This document shows, piece by piece, positions 1 through 9,896 of a stretch of DNA of 64,000 bases (positions within the stretch are counted from its first letter, which is position 1; each line of letters opens with the position of its first letter). Made by a program: the position numbers and the translations under genes. The notes under the pieces were generated by a model. The model was not told where the DNA came from and did no database searches. It was given only the letters and a program-made list of their open reading frames with translations. Origin of the DNA: Sphingomonas sp. MA1305 (GTDB lineage Bacteria; Pseudomonadota; Alphaproteobacteria; Sphingomonadales; Sphingomonadaceae); NCBI RefSeq assembly GCF_016107325.1, contig NZ_RCVT01000002.1:186001-250000 (forward strand), written 5' to 3'.

Positions 1-512
1 CGCATCAGCTGCGCCTGCGCATTGGCGACCGCGGCATTCTGCGCGGCGAGGCTCGCCTCGCGGCTGCGTTCCGATTGCTGCGCATTGGCAAGCGTCGCCG
101 CCTGGGCGGACACCTGCGCCGCCGCCTGGTCGACGCGCTGGCGGTAGATGCGGTCGTCGATCCGCACCAACGGCTGGCCGGCCTGGACCTGCTCGAAGTC
201 GCGGACCAGCACCTGCGTCACATAGCCCGACACCTGCGGTGCGATCACCGTGGTGCGGCCGCGGACATAGGCATTGTCAGTCGATTCATAGGCGGTGGCG
301 AAGGGCGGCAGCCGCCAGGCGGCGAGCACCGCGAGCACGCCGGCGATGGCGATCACCGTCAGCACGATCACCGCCGTCCGGCTCGGCGGCGCCGGCGTCC
401 AGCCCGAGCTGGCGGGGGCGGCCGCCCCCGTTTGCGCCTCCGCCTGCGCTTCTTCGGTGGCGGGGGCGGAGTCGACGGGATTGGTGGCGGCGGGGCTGCG
501 GGTGTCGGTCAT
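1..512 (-). CDS. HlyD/EmrA-family membrane fusion protein (partial, 5' part only)
   Basis: Periplasmic adaptor of a tripartite efflux pump, joining an inner-membrane transporter to an outer-membrane channel. Only the first 170 residues are in the window; the C-terminal part lies beyond base 1. Visible are a short proline/alanine-rich cytoplasmic N-terminus, one membrane anchor (about residues 45-65), a beta-barrel/lipoyl start (ESTDNAYVRG, then VSGYVTQVLV) and the beginning of an alanine/glutamine-rich coiled-coil hairpin. The start ATG overlaps the stop of the MFS gene by 4 bases (ATGA), so the two are translationally coupled as in emrAB operons. The substrate cannot be told from the sequence. 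Confidence 0.9.
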   Translation of the reverse strand, partial: MTDTRSPAATNPVDSAPATEEAQAEAQTGAAAPASSGWTPAPPSRTAVIVLTVIAIAGVLAVLAAWRLPPFATAYESTDNAYVRGRTTVIAPQVSGYVTQVLVRDFEQVQAGQPLVRIDDRIYRQRVDQAAAQVSAQAATLANAQQSERSREASLAAQNAAVANAQAQLM

Positions 513-2167
513 GCGGGAGCTCCTGCCAGCGCAGCGCGGCGGGCACGATAGGCGCGGCGGATCAAGAGGAAGAGGAGGTAGAGGAAGGTCGCGGCGGCGA
601 GGATCGCGACGAGGCGGAAGGTGTCGTCATAGGCGAGCACGTTCGCCTCGCGCGTCGCGGTCTGCGACAGCAGCGCGCCGCCCTCCGCGCTGCGCAGCGC
701 CGGGTCGCCGACGACCCGCGCCACCGACGATCCGCCTGCCTGCAGCCGCTGCGTGACGATCGGGTCGGTCGGGTCGATGCCCTGGACGATGCCGGCGCTG
801 TTCGCCTTCTCGCGGACGATCTGATAGGTGCCGAGCAGCGCCGATCCGGCGAGGCCGCCGATGCCGTTGACGATGCCGAACACCGCGATGAAGCTGATCA
901 CGTGGCCGGCGCCCTGCTGCAGCGCGCGCAGCATGCCGAACAGCAGCGCCGGTCCCAGGAAATAGGTGCCGGCGAAGGCGATCAGCGCCTGCGTCACGTA
1001 CATCTGCGGCGCGCGGGTCAGGCTGGTCGAATAGCTGTCGAGCCAGGCGGCGACCGCGACCAGCCCGACCGCCAGCATGATCGGATGCGCCGATCGCTCG
1101 GTGTCCAGCGTCAGCGCGCTCAAGGCTACGCCGGCGGCGGAGGCGAAGAAGATGATCAGGAAGAAGGTGCCGAGCTGGTCGTTGTTCTGGCCGAGCACGG
1201 TGAGCAGGCCGACGGACGCGAAGGTCTGCTCGGACAGGACGATCCGCGCCATGATCGTCACCACCGCGAAGCGAATGATGTCGCCGCTGCCCAGCCAGCG
1301 CGTGTTGAGCAGCGGATTGACGCGGTGATGCTCGACGATCAGCGCCGCGGCGAGCATCGGTATGGCGACGATCAGCGCCCAGCCGATCCAGGCGGCGTTG
1401 GTCCACCAGACGTAGCGGCCGAGCCCGAGCACCGCGGCGATCAGCGCGAGCGCGCCGCCGAACAGGACGAAGGTGACGAAGTCCAGTTTCTCGAACGCCT
1501 TGGACCGGGTGGTCGGCGGCAGGCGGAGCAGGGCGACGGCGGCGAAGCTAAGCAACGACAGGCCGAGCTCGAACAGATAGAGCGTCCGCCATTGCGACAT
1601 GGCGAGCAATTCGGGCGAGAACAGCCGGGCGAGCGGCGTCGCGCATTGCGGCACGCCGATGCCGAGCACGATCGCCTTCAGCCGCCATTTCAGCGGCAGC
1701 GCCTGCATCATGTAATAGAGGCACAGGCTGGACAGGGGCGCGCCGGCCATGCCGCTGACCGCGCGCACCAGCACCGCCGTCTGGAATTCGCGCACGAACA
1801 GATGGCCGAGCGTCACCAGGCAATAGAGGCCGAGGAAGATCAGCGCGAAGGGCCGCAGCCCGAACTGGGCGCGGAACTTGATCAGCAGCAGATTGATGCT
1901 GACGTTGGTCATCACATAGACGGTCGGCAGCCACGCGATCTGGGCCGGATCGAGGCCGAGCGCCCCTTGCAACGTATAGGTGTTGGCGGAGATCAGCGCA
2001 TTGCCGAAACCGCCGGTCATGCCGAGCAGCACCGCGATCACGCCATAGGCGATGCGGGTGCGCGTCGCATGCTCCACCGAGCCGGGCGAGCCGGGCAGCG
2101 CCGGCCGCTCGTGCGGCAGGAACTCCCAATGTTCCTCGGTCAGGAAGCGGCGCAACCGGCTCAGCAT
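509..2167 (-). CDS. MFS transporter, DHA2-like drug efflux permease
   Basis: Inner-membrane proton-coupled exporter of 552 residues with about 12-14 hydrophobic segments, long enough for the 14-helix DHA2 class. It is the first gene of a pair with the HlyD/EmrA adaptor, whose ATG overlaps its stop codon. The N-terminal 40 residues are hydrophilic and cytoplasmic (LTEEHWEFLPHER). The usual DHA2 motif A is weakly preserved, so it is a divergent member. No regulator gene sits directly upstream; the next gene, a glycosyltransferase, starts a separate unit. Substrate unknown. Confidence 0.85.
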   Translation of the reverse strand: MLSRLRRFLTEEHWEFLPHERPALPGSPGSVEHATRTRIAYGVIAVLLGMTGGFGNALISANTYTLQGALGLDPAQIAWLPTVYVMTNVSINLLLIKFRAQFGLRPFALIFLGLYCLVTLGHLFVREFQTAVLVRAVSGMAGAPLSSLCLYYMMQALPLKWRLKAIVLGIGVPQCATPLARLFSPELLAMSQWRTLYLFELGLSLLSFAAVALLRLPPTTRSKAFEKLDFVTFVLFGGALALIAAVLGLGRYVWWTNAAWIGWALIVAIPMLAAALIVEHHRVNPLLNTRWLGSGDIIRFAVVTIMARIVLSEQTFASVGLLTVLGQNNDQLGTFFLIIFFASAAGVALSALTLDTERSAHPIMLAVGLVAVAAWLDSYSTSLTRAPQMYVTQALIAFAGTYFLGPALLFGMLRALQQGAGHVISFIAVFGIVNGIGGLAGSALLGTYQIVREKANSAGIVQGIDPTDPIVTQRLQAGGSSVARVVGDPALRSAEGGALLSQTATREANVLAYDDTFRLVAILAAATFLYLLFLLIRRAYRARRAALAGAPA

Positions 2168-2200
2168 GGGGACGCTATACGCGCCAAACGCCCTGCCCGT

Positions 2201-3211
2201 TCAAGCACCTATTATGCTGCGGTAGAGGGCGATGTAGCGATCGGCCATGCGCTCGACTGTGAAGCGCGCGGCCACCGCCGCGCGGCAGGCGGCACGGTCG
2301 ATCTCGCCCAGCCGGCCGACCGCTTCGATCGCCGCATCGACGCTGTCGACCAGGAAGCCGGTGACGCCGTGCTCGATCAGTTCGGGCATCGAGCCGCGGT
2401 TGATCGCGATCACCGGCGTGCCACAGGCCATCGCCTCGATCACCGACAGGCCGAACGGCTCGTCGAAGTTGATCAGGTGCAGCAGCGCCGCCGCGCCGCC
2501 CAGCGCGCGCGTCCGCTCGGCGCCGCCAACCGCGCCGGGATGGCGGATGCGCGTGCCGTCGAGATGCGGCGCGACGGCACCGTCGTAATAGCCCTGGTCC
2601 TGGACGATGCCGTACATGGCGACATTGCGGCCGGTCGCCTGCGCGACGCGGATCGCCTCGGCGGCGCCTTTGTCGGGGTGCATCCGGCCGAAGAACAGCA
2701 GATCGTCGCTGCCCTGCGCGTCGAAGGGGAAATCGTCGAGGACGATGCCATGGTGGATCGTCGCGGCATAGTGGAGCTCGGGCGAACGGTCGGCGTTGCT
2801 GATCGCGACATAATGGACGCGATCCTCATAGGGCTTGTACATCGGCAGGATACGGTCCGACGAAAAGCCGTGGATCGTCGTCACCATCGGCGTCGCGACG
2901 AGGTTGGCGAAAGCGTGGGCGGGGAAATCCGCTTGGTTGTGGATCAGGTCGAATTCGCCGGCGCGTTCGAAGACATGGGCGAGGTGGCGATATTCCCACA
3001 CCTTCGCGTCGATCGACGGGTCTTCCGAATAGGGCGCCGGGACGACACCGGCGAGGGTGCCCGCGGTCAGGCTGTCCTGCGTCGCGAACAAAGTGACGTC
3101 GACCCCGCGCGCGACCAGCGCCTCGGTCAGCAGGCTGGTGACGAGTTCCCACGGGCCATAATGGCGCGGCGGCGTGCGCCAGGAAATCGGGGCGAGCATC
3201 GCGATCTTCAT
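2201..3211 (-). CDS. glycosyltransferase family 4
   Basis: Retaining GT-B glycosyltransferase of 336 residues. It starts with the Rossmann strand MKIAMLAPISW followed by a glycine-rich loop (HYGPWE). The C-terminal donor-binding domain has the GT4 E-x7-E motif at E251 and E259 (EPFGLSVIEAM) followed by CGTPVIAINRGSMPE. No membrane segment, so it is cytoplasmic. It is followed on the same strand by no sugar gene but is preceded by GH13 and GH130 genes (3357-6188), suggesting joint work on a glucose- or mannose-containing oligosaccharide. The acceptor and sugar donor are not predictable from sequence alone. Confidence 0.9.
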   Translation of the reverse strand: MKIAMLAPISWRTPPRHYGPWELVTSLLTEALVARGVDVTLFATQDSLTAGTLAGVVPAPYSEDPSIDAKVWEYRHLAHVFERAGEFDLIHNQADFPAHAFANLVATPMVTTIHGFSSDRILPMYKPYEDRVHYVAISNADRSPELHYAATIHHGIVLDDFPFDAQGSDDLLFFGRMHPDKGAAEAIRVAQATGRNVAMYGIVQDQGYYDGAVAPHLDGTRIRHPGAVGGAERTRALGGAAALLHLINFDEPFGLSVIEAMACGTPVIAINRGSMPELIEHGVTGFLVDSVDAAIEAVGRLGEIDRAACRAAVAARFTVERMADRYIALYRSIIGA

Positions 3212-3250
3212 GGTGTGGGGTGGGTCCTCGTCATTGGCGCCCCGCCTCCT

Positions 3251-3346
3251 CCGTCATCCCCGCGCAGGCGGGGATTCAGACGCACGGGTCCGGGGTGGAA
3301 GCGAAACGGCAGCGTCTCTGGATCCCCACCTCCGCGGGGATGACGA
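3251..3346. repeat. intergenic palindromic repeat, GTCATCCCC family
   Basis: Two hairpin-forming arms in inverted orientation. The left arm reads CCGTCATCCCCGCGCAGGCG and the right arm ends in GCGGGGATGACGA, with a linker of about 40 bases. The same design recurs at 9791-9886 and in half-copies at 7403-7430 and 27353-27374. It fills the gap between the GH13 and glycosyltransferase genes. Confidence 0.8.
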
Positions 3347-3356
3347 ATAGGGATGG

Positions 3357-4922
<1,566 letters not shown>

Positions 4923-4966
4923 TGCTGCCCCTTACGCACGCTCGAACGGTATCGCTCCCGCCAAGT

Positions 4967-5064
4967 TCCGTCATGCCGGACTTGTTCCGGCATCCACGGC
5001 TCGGCATGCGCCGGGACTAGGAGGTGTGCGGCACGGTGGATGCCGGAACGAGTCCGGCATGACA
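4967..5064. repeat. near-perfect long inverted repeat, ATGCCGGA family
   Basis: Left arm about 4971-4997 and right arm about 5036-5063. The two arms, each 27 bases, are complementary with a single mismatch around a loop of about 38 bases. Each arm is itself a small hairpin (TGCCGGA...TCCGGCA). It lies between the GH130 and GH13 genes and may act as a transcript-end stabiliser or terminator. Confidence 0.8.
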
Positions 5065-5069
5065 GGGGC

Positions 5070-6188
5070 TCAGGCGAAGCGCGCCCTGGCGATGCGCGTC
5101 ATCCGGCAGGCGAGATCCGCCTCGCCGCTGGCGACCAAGTAGTCGTCGCCGTCCTCGACGAGTCCCGTCGAGAAGACGACCGGCGTCGGCAGATACATCT
5201 GGTGCGCGATCGGCGCGGTCAGCATCGGGTCGGCCTCGATCAGCGGCGTCTCGTCCTCGATGCGCAGGATGCGGCTGGGATCGTCGCGGTCGAGCAGCGC
5301 CCAGAAACTGCGATAGATGCCAACCGTCTCCTGTGCCTCGACACCGTGATAGATCATCATCCACCCGTCCGGCGTCAGCACCGGCTGCGTCCCGCCGCCG
5401 ATCTTCATCGCCGAGGTCGAGCCTTTCCGCGCACGCAATCCCGGCGCGTCGAGCGGCTTCCAGTGCAGGGCGTCGGGGCTCTGGGCGAAGTTGATCGACG
5501 GCCCGCCGACCCAGGGGCTGTCGGGCGGATAGGCGAAATAGACCTCGCCGAGCGGGCGGGTCAGCGCGAGGAACTTGTCGGCCACCTTGCCCTCGAACAG
5601 GATCATGTCCTTGTTCTGATGATCGAGGACGATCCCGTCGAGCCGATAGTGCAGGCCGTCGGTCGAGGTGTGGAGCGTGGTGCAATGCCGCTCGGCGCCG
5701 ACCGAGCAGGTCGTCATGTACCACATGTCGCCGACGCGCGTGATCCGCGCATCCTCGACGCCATAGCATTGATAGGAGGCGGCGGGCTCGATCGCCTGGT
5801 CGTAATGGATCGCGACGATCCGCTGGCCGGTCGGATCGAGTTCGACGGGCAGCAGCCAGGACAGCGAAGTGAGGCCGAGGATGCGATGCTTGTGCGCGCG
5901 GATCGCGAACTGGCGCGGGTCGGTCATGTCGACCTGGTCGAGCGGCCAGGGATCGAGCACATAGCCGTCCGGCGTCCAGCGGATCGCCCGGACGTGATCG
6001 TCGCGCACCGGCTCCGACAGCGCCTCGGCGACGCGGACCATCAGCAGCAGATTGCCGCTCGGCAGCCGGGTGAAGCCGGGATTGAACGCGCCGAGCACGA
6101 AGGTCGGCTCGGCGATGCCACGGCGCAGCGGCGAGCGGCGGAGGTCGACCTGGTCGGGGGTGAAGATCAGCGTGTCGGCATGGATCAT
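5070..6188 (-). CDS. GH130 family glycoside phosphorylase/hydrolase
   Basis: Protein of 372 residues with the five-bladed propeller signatures of GH130, whose characterised members are mostly beta-mannoside phosphorylases and some hydrolases. Visible family motifs are EPTFVLGAFNPG near the N-terminus, YGVEDARITRVGDMWYMTT in the middle, and the glycine-rich SAMKIGGGTQPVLTPDGWMMIYHG. The start MIHADTLIF was chosen because the upstream in-frame sequence translates a palindromic repeat. No signal peptide, so it is cytoplasmic. With the GH13 and GT4 genes downstream it suggests intracellular turnover of a mixed oligosaccharide; the exact linkage is unknown. Confidence 0.85.
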   Translation of the reverse strand: MIHADTLIFTPDQVDLRRSPLRRGIAEPTFVLGAFNPGFTRLPSGNLLLMVRVAEALSEPVRDDHVRAIRWTPDGYVLDPWPLDQVDMTDPRQFAIRAHKHRILGLTSLSWLLPVELDPTGQRIVAIHYDQAIEPAASYQCYGVEDARITRVGDMWYMTTCSVGAERHCTTLHTSTDGLHYRLDGIVLDHQNKDMILFEGKVADKFLALTRPLGEVYFAYPPDSPWVGGPSINFAQSPDALHWKPLDAPGLRARKGSTSAMKIGGGTQPVLTPDGWMMIYHGVEAQETVGIYRSFWALLDRDDPSRILRIEDETPLIEADPMLTAPIAHQMYLPTPVVFSTGLVEDGDDYLVASGEADLACRMTRIARARFA

Positions 6189-6231
6189 GCGGCGTGAATG
6201 GCGGGCGGCCCGATGGGTTCCGCGCAGCCAG

Positions 6232-6356
6232 TCCTCCCCGGCACGGGGAGGGGGACCGCCGCAGGCGGTGGAGGGGGCTCGCCACCAGCGCTGTGCTGCG
6301 AGGCAGCCCCCCCTCCACCAGCTTCGCTGGTCCCCTCCCCCGCGCAGCGGGGAGGA
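6232..6356. repeat. intergenic palindromic repeat, CCTCCCC family
   Basis: A 125-base run of nested inverted repeats: TCCTCCCC at the left end pairs with GGGGAGGA at the right end, with inner hairpins (ACCGCCGCAGGCGGT, ACCAGCTTCGCTGGT). It fills the gap between the TorF-like and GH130 genes. A related copy is at 29283-29371. Confidence 0.75.
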
Positions 6357-6357
6357 T

Positions 6358-7206
6358 TTAGAACGCCGCGCTGACCGAGAATACCACCTGCGCGCCCGCG
6401 ATCGGGCCGCCGTCCTTGGTCGAGGAAAAGTTCGGCAGCAGATAGGCCGATTCGCGCTGGCTGATGTCGGTGTCGACATAGGCGACGCCCAGCGTCAGCG
6501 GCGTGCCCTTCACCGCCAGATCGGCGCCGAGCATCCAGTCCCAATATTTCCCCGTCGGCGCCACCGAGGTACCGTTGGGGCCGAGGCCGGGGTTGCCGTC
6601 CGAATAGCCGATATGCGCCTTGGCGGTCAGCGGCGTGGTCGGCACCGCCGCGGCGAAATCGCCCCAGAGATAGAGGTTGTCCTGCTTGTCGCCCGGCTTG
6701 GTATAGACGCCCGATTGCGCCGCCGCGCCGGTCGCGTACCAATTGCCCAGCGCCTCCTGCTTGGGCGCATAGGCGACGCCGGCGAGCAGGCTGGCGGGCC
6801 CGATCGTGCCCGACAGCTTCACATAGGGTTCGGCGAAGTCGGTCTTCGACGCGCCGCCGGGATACATATACCAGGTCAGGCCGACGTCGAGCGTGCCGCC
6901 GCCACCGACCGGCATCTTGTATCCGCCGATCAGGTCGAGTTCCATATTGGCGCCGCCGAACGTGCCCCAACCGGCGAGGTTCGATGCCCAGGTGCCGACG
7001 TAGAGGCCGCTTTCATGCGCTACGGTCAGGCCGCCCTGGATCGCCATCTCTTCGTCCGACTGCGACACGCCGCGGAAGCGGTAATCGGACACGAGCGCAA
7101 CACTGCCGGTGACGGTGATGGGCTTGGGCGGCGCGGTCTCCTGCGCGGCGGCAGGAACGGCGGACAGCGCGGCGCCGGCTGCGGCGAGAATCGGAAGAAC
7201 TTTCAT
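6358..7206 (-). CDS. TorF-family putative outer-membrane porin
   Basis: Outer-membrane beta-barrel of 282 residues. The signal peptide is MKVLPILAAAGAALSAVPAAAQ, and the mature start VTGSVALVSDYRFRGVSQSD is the hallmark of the TorF/TIGR02001 family. Alternating strands continue to a C-terminal phenylalanine (VVFSVSAAF), as needed for BAM recognition. The start at 7206 is chosen for the signal peptide; in-frame codons upstream do not encode one. Its gene precedes the GH130 gene on the same strand. Family members are annotated as putative porins; the substrate is not established. Confidence 0.85.
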   Translation of the reverse strand: MKVLPILAAAGAALSAVPAAAQETAPPKPITVTGSVALVSDYRFRGVSQSDEEMAIQGGLTVAHESGLYVGTWASNLAGWGTFGGANMELDLIGGYKMPVGGGGTLDVGLTWYMYPGGASKTDFAEPYVKLSGTIGPASLLAGVAYAPKQEALGNWYATGAAAQSGVYTKPGDKQDNLYLWGDFAAAVPTTPLTAKAHIGYSDGNPGLGPNGTSVAPTGKYWDWMLGADLAVKGTPLTLGVAYVDTDISQRESAYLLPNFSSTKDGGPIAGAQVVFSVSAAF

Positions 7207-7353
7207 GGGACCCCTTTCACACGAACGACGGTGAGGTCCCTCCTGCGCCCGGACCCGCCGGCACACTCGTCTCGGAGGAGGATGAGACGGCGCGCCGGTC
7301 GTGCCCGGGCACGGTCCTCGCTAAGGCAGCAACGCTGCCCGCGGGTTGCTTGA

Positions 7354-7382
7354 ACGTGACGAAATGTTGCTCGTCGTCACGT
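7354..7382. terminator. hairpin in the SulP/TorF gap
   Basis: A 9-base-pair perfect stem (ACGTGACGA/TCGTCACGT) with an 11-base loop, without a clear U tract. It is downstream of the SulP gene and upstream of the TorF-like gene on the same strand, so it could end the SulP transcript or lie in the TorF leader. A second short hairpin (GGCAGC-AAC-GCTGCC) is at 7325-7339. Confidence 0.4.
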
Positions 7383-7402
7383 CGGTCCGAATGGTGCGGG
7401 TT

Positions 7403-7430
7403 CCGTCACCCCCGGTCCACGGGGATGACG
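7403..7430. repeat. half-copy of the GTCATCCCC palindromic repeat
   Basis: CGTCACCCCCGGTCCACGGG continuing to GATGACG. It matches one arm of the elements at 3251-3346 and 9791-9886 and sits 19 bases past the SulP stop codon. Confidence 0.6.
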
Positions 7431-7448
7431 AATGCGGATAGGCGAGGA

Positions 7449-8957
7449 TCAGTGCGCCAGCGCCGCCACCTTGCCGCGGGCGCCGAACAGTTCCACCGCA
7501 TCGCCGGCGGCGCGGCGGCGCTGGAACCAGTCCTTGATCAGCTCGGCACAAGTATGGTCGACGGTGTTGAGATCGCTGACGTCGAGCCGCACCGGCCCCT
7601 TGGGCGCACGGTCGAGCGTGTCGGACAGCTTGGGCAGCGAGACGAAGGTCGCCGCGCCAGCCAGGCCGATCGCATGCGCGCCCGCCGCTTCGCCTTCCGA
7701 CACCTTGAGCTTGAGCCGCAGCAGATTGGGGACGAGTTCGAGCAGCGACAGGCCGATGCCGACCAGCACGCCGGTGAGCAGGTCCGCGCCGACCACCGTG
7801 ACCAGCGTCGCCGCCCAGATCAGCGCGGGCAGCGGGCCATAATGCGTGAACAGATGGCGGGCGTGGCTGATGCTGACCAGGCGGAAACCGGTGACGACCA
7901 GGATCGCACCCAATGCCGCCATCGGGATCTCGCGCAGCACGAACGGCAGCAGTGCGACGAAGCCGAGGATCCAGACGCCGTGCATCATCGTCGAGGCCCG
8001 CGTCTTCGCGCCCGCCTGGACGTTGGCGGAGGAGCGGACGATGACGCCGGTCATCGGCAGCGCGCCGGCCAGGCCGCACAGCATGTTGCCGATGCCCTGC
8101 GCGCGCAGTTCCTTGTTGTAGTTGGTACGCACGCCGTCGTGCATCCGGTCGACCGCCGCCGCCGACAGCAACGTCTCGGCGCTGGCGATGAAGGCGATGG
8201 CGAGCGCGGCGGCGAGGATCGACGGGTCCATGAACCGCGCGACCAGGTCGTTGCCGGGCAGCGTCACTGCCGCGGTGATCGATTCGGGCACGTTGACGCG
8301 GGCGACGTCGAGCCCGAACGCCATGGCGGTGAAGGTGCCGGCGAGCACCCCGACCAGTGCGCCGGGCACCAGCTTGAGCGACGCCGGGCGCAGCTTTTCC
8401 CAGCCGATCATGCAGGCGATGGTGAGCAGGCCGATGCCGAAGGCGAGTTCGGTCGCCTGGATGTTGACGGGCGACAGGCCGAACAGGCGGCCGGGCATCG
8501 CGGCAAGGTTCTTGAGGCCGCTGGGCAGCGGCTTGGCGTCGAACAGCACGTGGAACTGGCCGACGACGATCAATACGCCGATGCCGGCGAGCATGCCGTG
8601 CACCACCGCCGGGCTGATCGCGCGGAACCAGCCGCCGAGACGGGCAACGCCGGCGATCACCTGGATCAGGCCGGCGACGATCAGGATCGGGCCGAGCGCG
8701 GAGATGCCGTGGTCGCGGACCAATTCGAACACCACCACCGCCAGGCCGGCGGCGGGGCCGCTGACCTGCAGCGGCGACCCCGCCAACGCGCCGACGACGA
8801 TGCCGCCGATGATGCCGGTGATCAGCCCCTTCTCCGGCGGCACGCCGGAGGCGACGGCAATGCCCATGCACAGCGGCATCGCCACCAGGAAGACGACGAT
8901 CGACGCGGTGAAGTCACGCGTCAGCACCGCCGTGGAGGGTAGCCTGAAGGCTGGCAT
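7449..8957 (-). CDS. SulP-family anion transporter, probably bicarbonate
   Basis: Inner-membrane transporter of 502 residues with about 10-12 transmembrane segments and a C-terminal STAS domain (about residues 400-500, VRLDVSDLNTVDHTCAEL). The N-terminal TM region carries the SulP signature (MPLCMGIAVASGVPPEKGLITGIIGGIVVG). Its ATG overlaps the stop of the carbonic anhydrase gene by one base (TGATG). Pairing with a carbonic anhydrase is known for BicA-like SulP bicarbonate transporters, so bicarbonate is the favoured substrate by inference; sulfate is the alternative. Confidence 0.88.
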   Translation of the reverse strand: MPAFRLPSTAVLTRDFTASIVVFLVAMPLCMGIAVASGVPPEKGLITGIIGGIVVGALAGSPLQVSGPAAGLAVVVFELVRDHGISALGPILIVAGLIQVIAGVARLGGWFRAISPAVVHGMLAGIGVLIVVGQFHVLFDAKPLPSGLKNLAAMPGRLFGLSPVNIQATELAFGIGLLTIACMIGWEKLRPASLKLVPGALVGVLAGTFTAMAFGLDVARVNVPESITAAVTLPGNDLVARFMDPSILAAALAIAFIASAETLLSAAAVDRMHDGVRTNYNKELRAQGIGNMLCGLAGALPMTGVIVRSSANVQAGAKTRASTMMHGVWILGFVALLPFVLREIPMAALGAILVVTGFRLVSISHARHLFTHYGPLPALIWAATLVTVVGADLLTGVLVGIGLSLLELVPNLLRLKLKVSEGEAAGAHAIGLAGAATFVSLPKLSDTLDRAPKGPVRLDVSDLNTVDHTCAELIKDWFQRRRAAGDAVELFGARGKVAALAH

Positions 8958-9658
8958 CACTCGGCCGCCTGGGCGAATTCGACGTCGCTGGCGCGACGTT
9001 CGGCGGCGGGCAGCGCGACCGGGAACGCCTGATCCTCGCGGATCACGACGAACTTGCCGGTGTTGCCGTCCAGACCCAGCACATTGCCTTCGTGGATGTC
9101 GACGAACCAGCCGTGCAGCGAGATCTCGCCGCGGGCGATGCCGGCCGCGACCGACGGATGGGTGCGCAGATTGGCGATCTGGGCGACGACATTCTCCAGG
9201 CTGAGCGCGCGGATGCGCTCGCCATTGGTCAGTTCCGGATAGCTGCGGTCGACGACCTGGCGCGCGGCGGCACCGTGGCGCAGCCACTGCGCGACATTGG
9301 GTACGGAGGCGAGGTCGGCGGGATCGCCCGACAGGCCCTTCATGGCGCCGCAGTCGGAATGGCCGCAGACGATGATGTCGCGCACGCCGAGCACCGAGAT
9401 CGCATATTCGACCGTCGCGGTGGTGCCGCCGGCCGGCTGGGCGAAGGGTGGCACGATGTTGCCGGCGTTGCGGCAGACGAACAGGTCGCCCGGCTGCGCC
9501 TGCATGATGTGTTCCGGCACGATGCGCGAATCGGAACAGGAGATGATCAGCGCCTTGGGGCTCTGCCCGTGGCGGGCGAGCGTCGAATAGAGCGCATGCT
9601 GATCCTGGAACACCTTCTTCTCGAAGGCGAGGACGCGGCCGATCACTTCGTTGTTCAT
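8957..9658 (-). CDS. beta-class carbonic anhydrase
   Basis: Zinc enzyme of 233 residues interconverting CO2 and bicarbonate in the cytoplasm. The zinc ligands and catalytic dyad are visible: C41-x-D43-x-R45 in ISCSDSR, then H100 and C103 in GHSDCG. The start MNNEVIG at 9658 is chosen because a strong ribosome-binding site (GAGGAGAG) precedes it by a few bases; the in-frame extension upstream is not protein-like. It is the first gene of a two-gene operon with the SulP transporter, suggesting coupled bicarbonate uptake and conversion. Confidence 0.95.
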   Translation of the reverse strand: MNNEVIGRVLAFEKKVFQDQHALYSTLARHGQSPKALIISCSDSRIVPEHIMQAQPGDLFVCRNAGNIVPPFAQPAGGTTATVEYAISVLGVRDIIVCGHSDCGAMKGLSGDPADLASVPNVAQWLRHGAAARQVVDRSYPELTNGERIRALSLENVVAQIANLRTHPSVAAGIARGEISLHGWFVDIHEGNVLGLDGNTGKFVVIREDQAFPVALPAAERRASDVEFAQAAE

Positions 9659-9790
9659 GGGTTTCTCTCCTCCTCGACGAGGGGCCGCGCCGATGCGCCG
9701 CCCCAACGGAGGATCCATACCGCCCGCATTTTGCTGCGACGCCGCGTCGCTGTGAGAAAGTGTTGCCGCACAACTCTTCCCGCACACCGG

Positions 9791-9886
9791 CCGTCATCCC
9801 CGCGCAGGCGGGGATCCAGACGCGCAGGTCGTCGCAGGAGCCGCCAGGTCAGCCAGTCTGGATTCCCGCCTACGCGGGAATGACGG
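9791..9886. repeat. intergenic palindromic repeat, GTCATCCCC family
   Basis: Left arm begins CCGTCATCCCCGCGCAGGCG and right arm ends TACGCGGGAATGACGG. The arms are about 30 bases, inverted, around a linker of about 35 bases, each arm containing its own hairpin. It lies between the histidine kinase stop (9897) and the carbonic anhydrase start. Confidence 0.8.
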
Positions 9887-9896
9887 CGGCGCCGCG

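Noticed and set aside
239..3343. A 1034-codon open frame on the plus strand across the MFS and glycosyltransferase genes
   Set aside because: Arginine/histidine-rich translation without domains; it mirrors the third-position GC bias of the real minus-strand genes with recognisable motifs.
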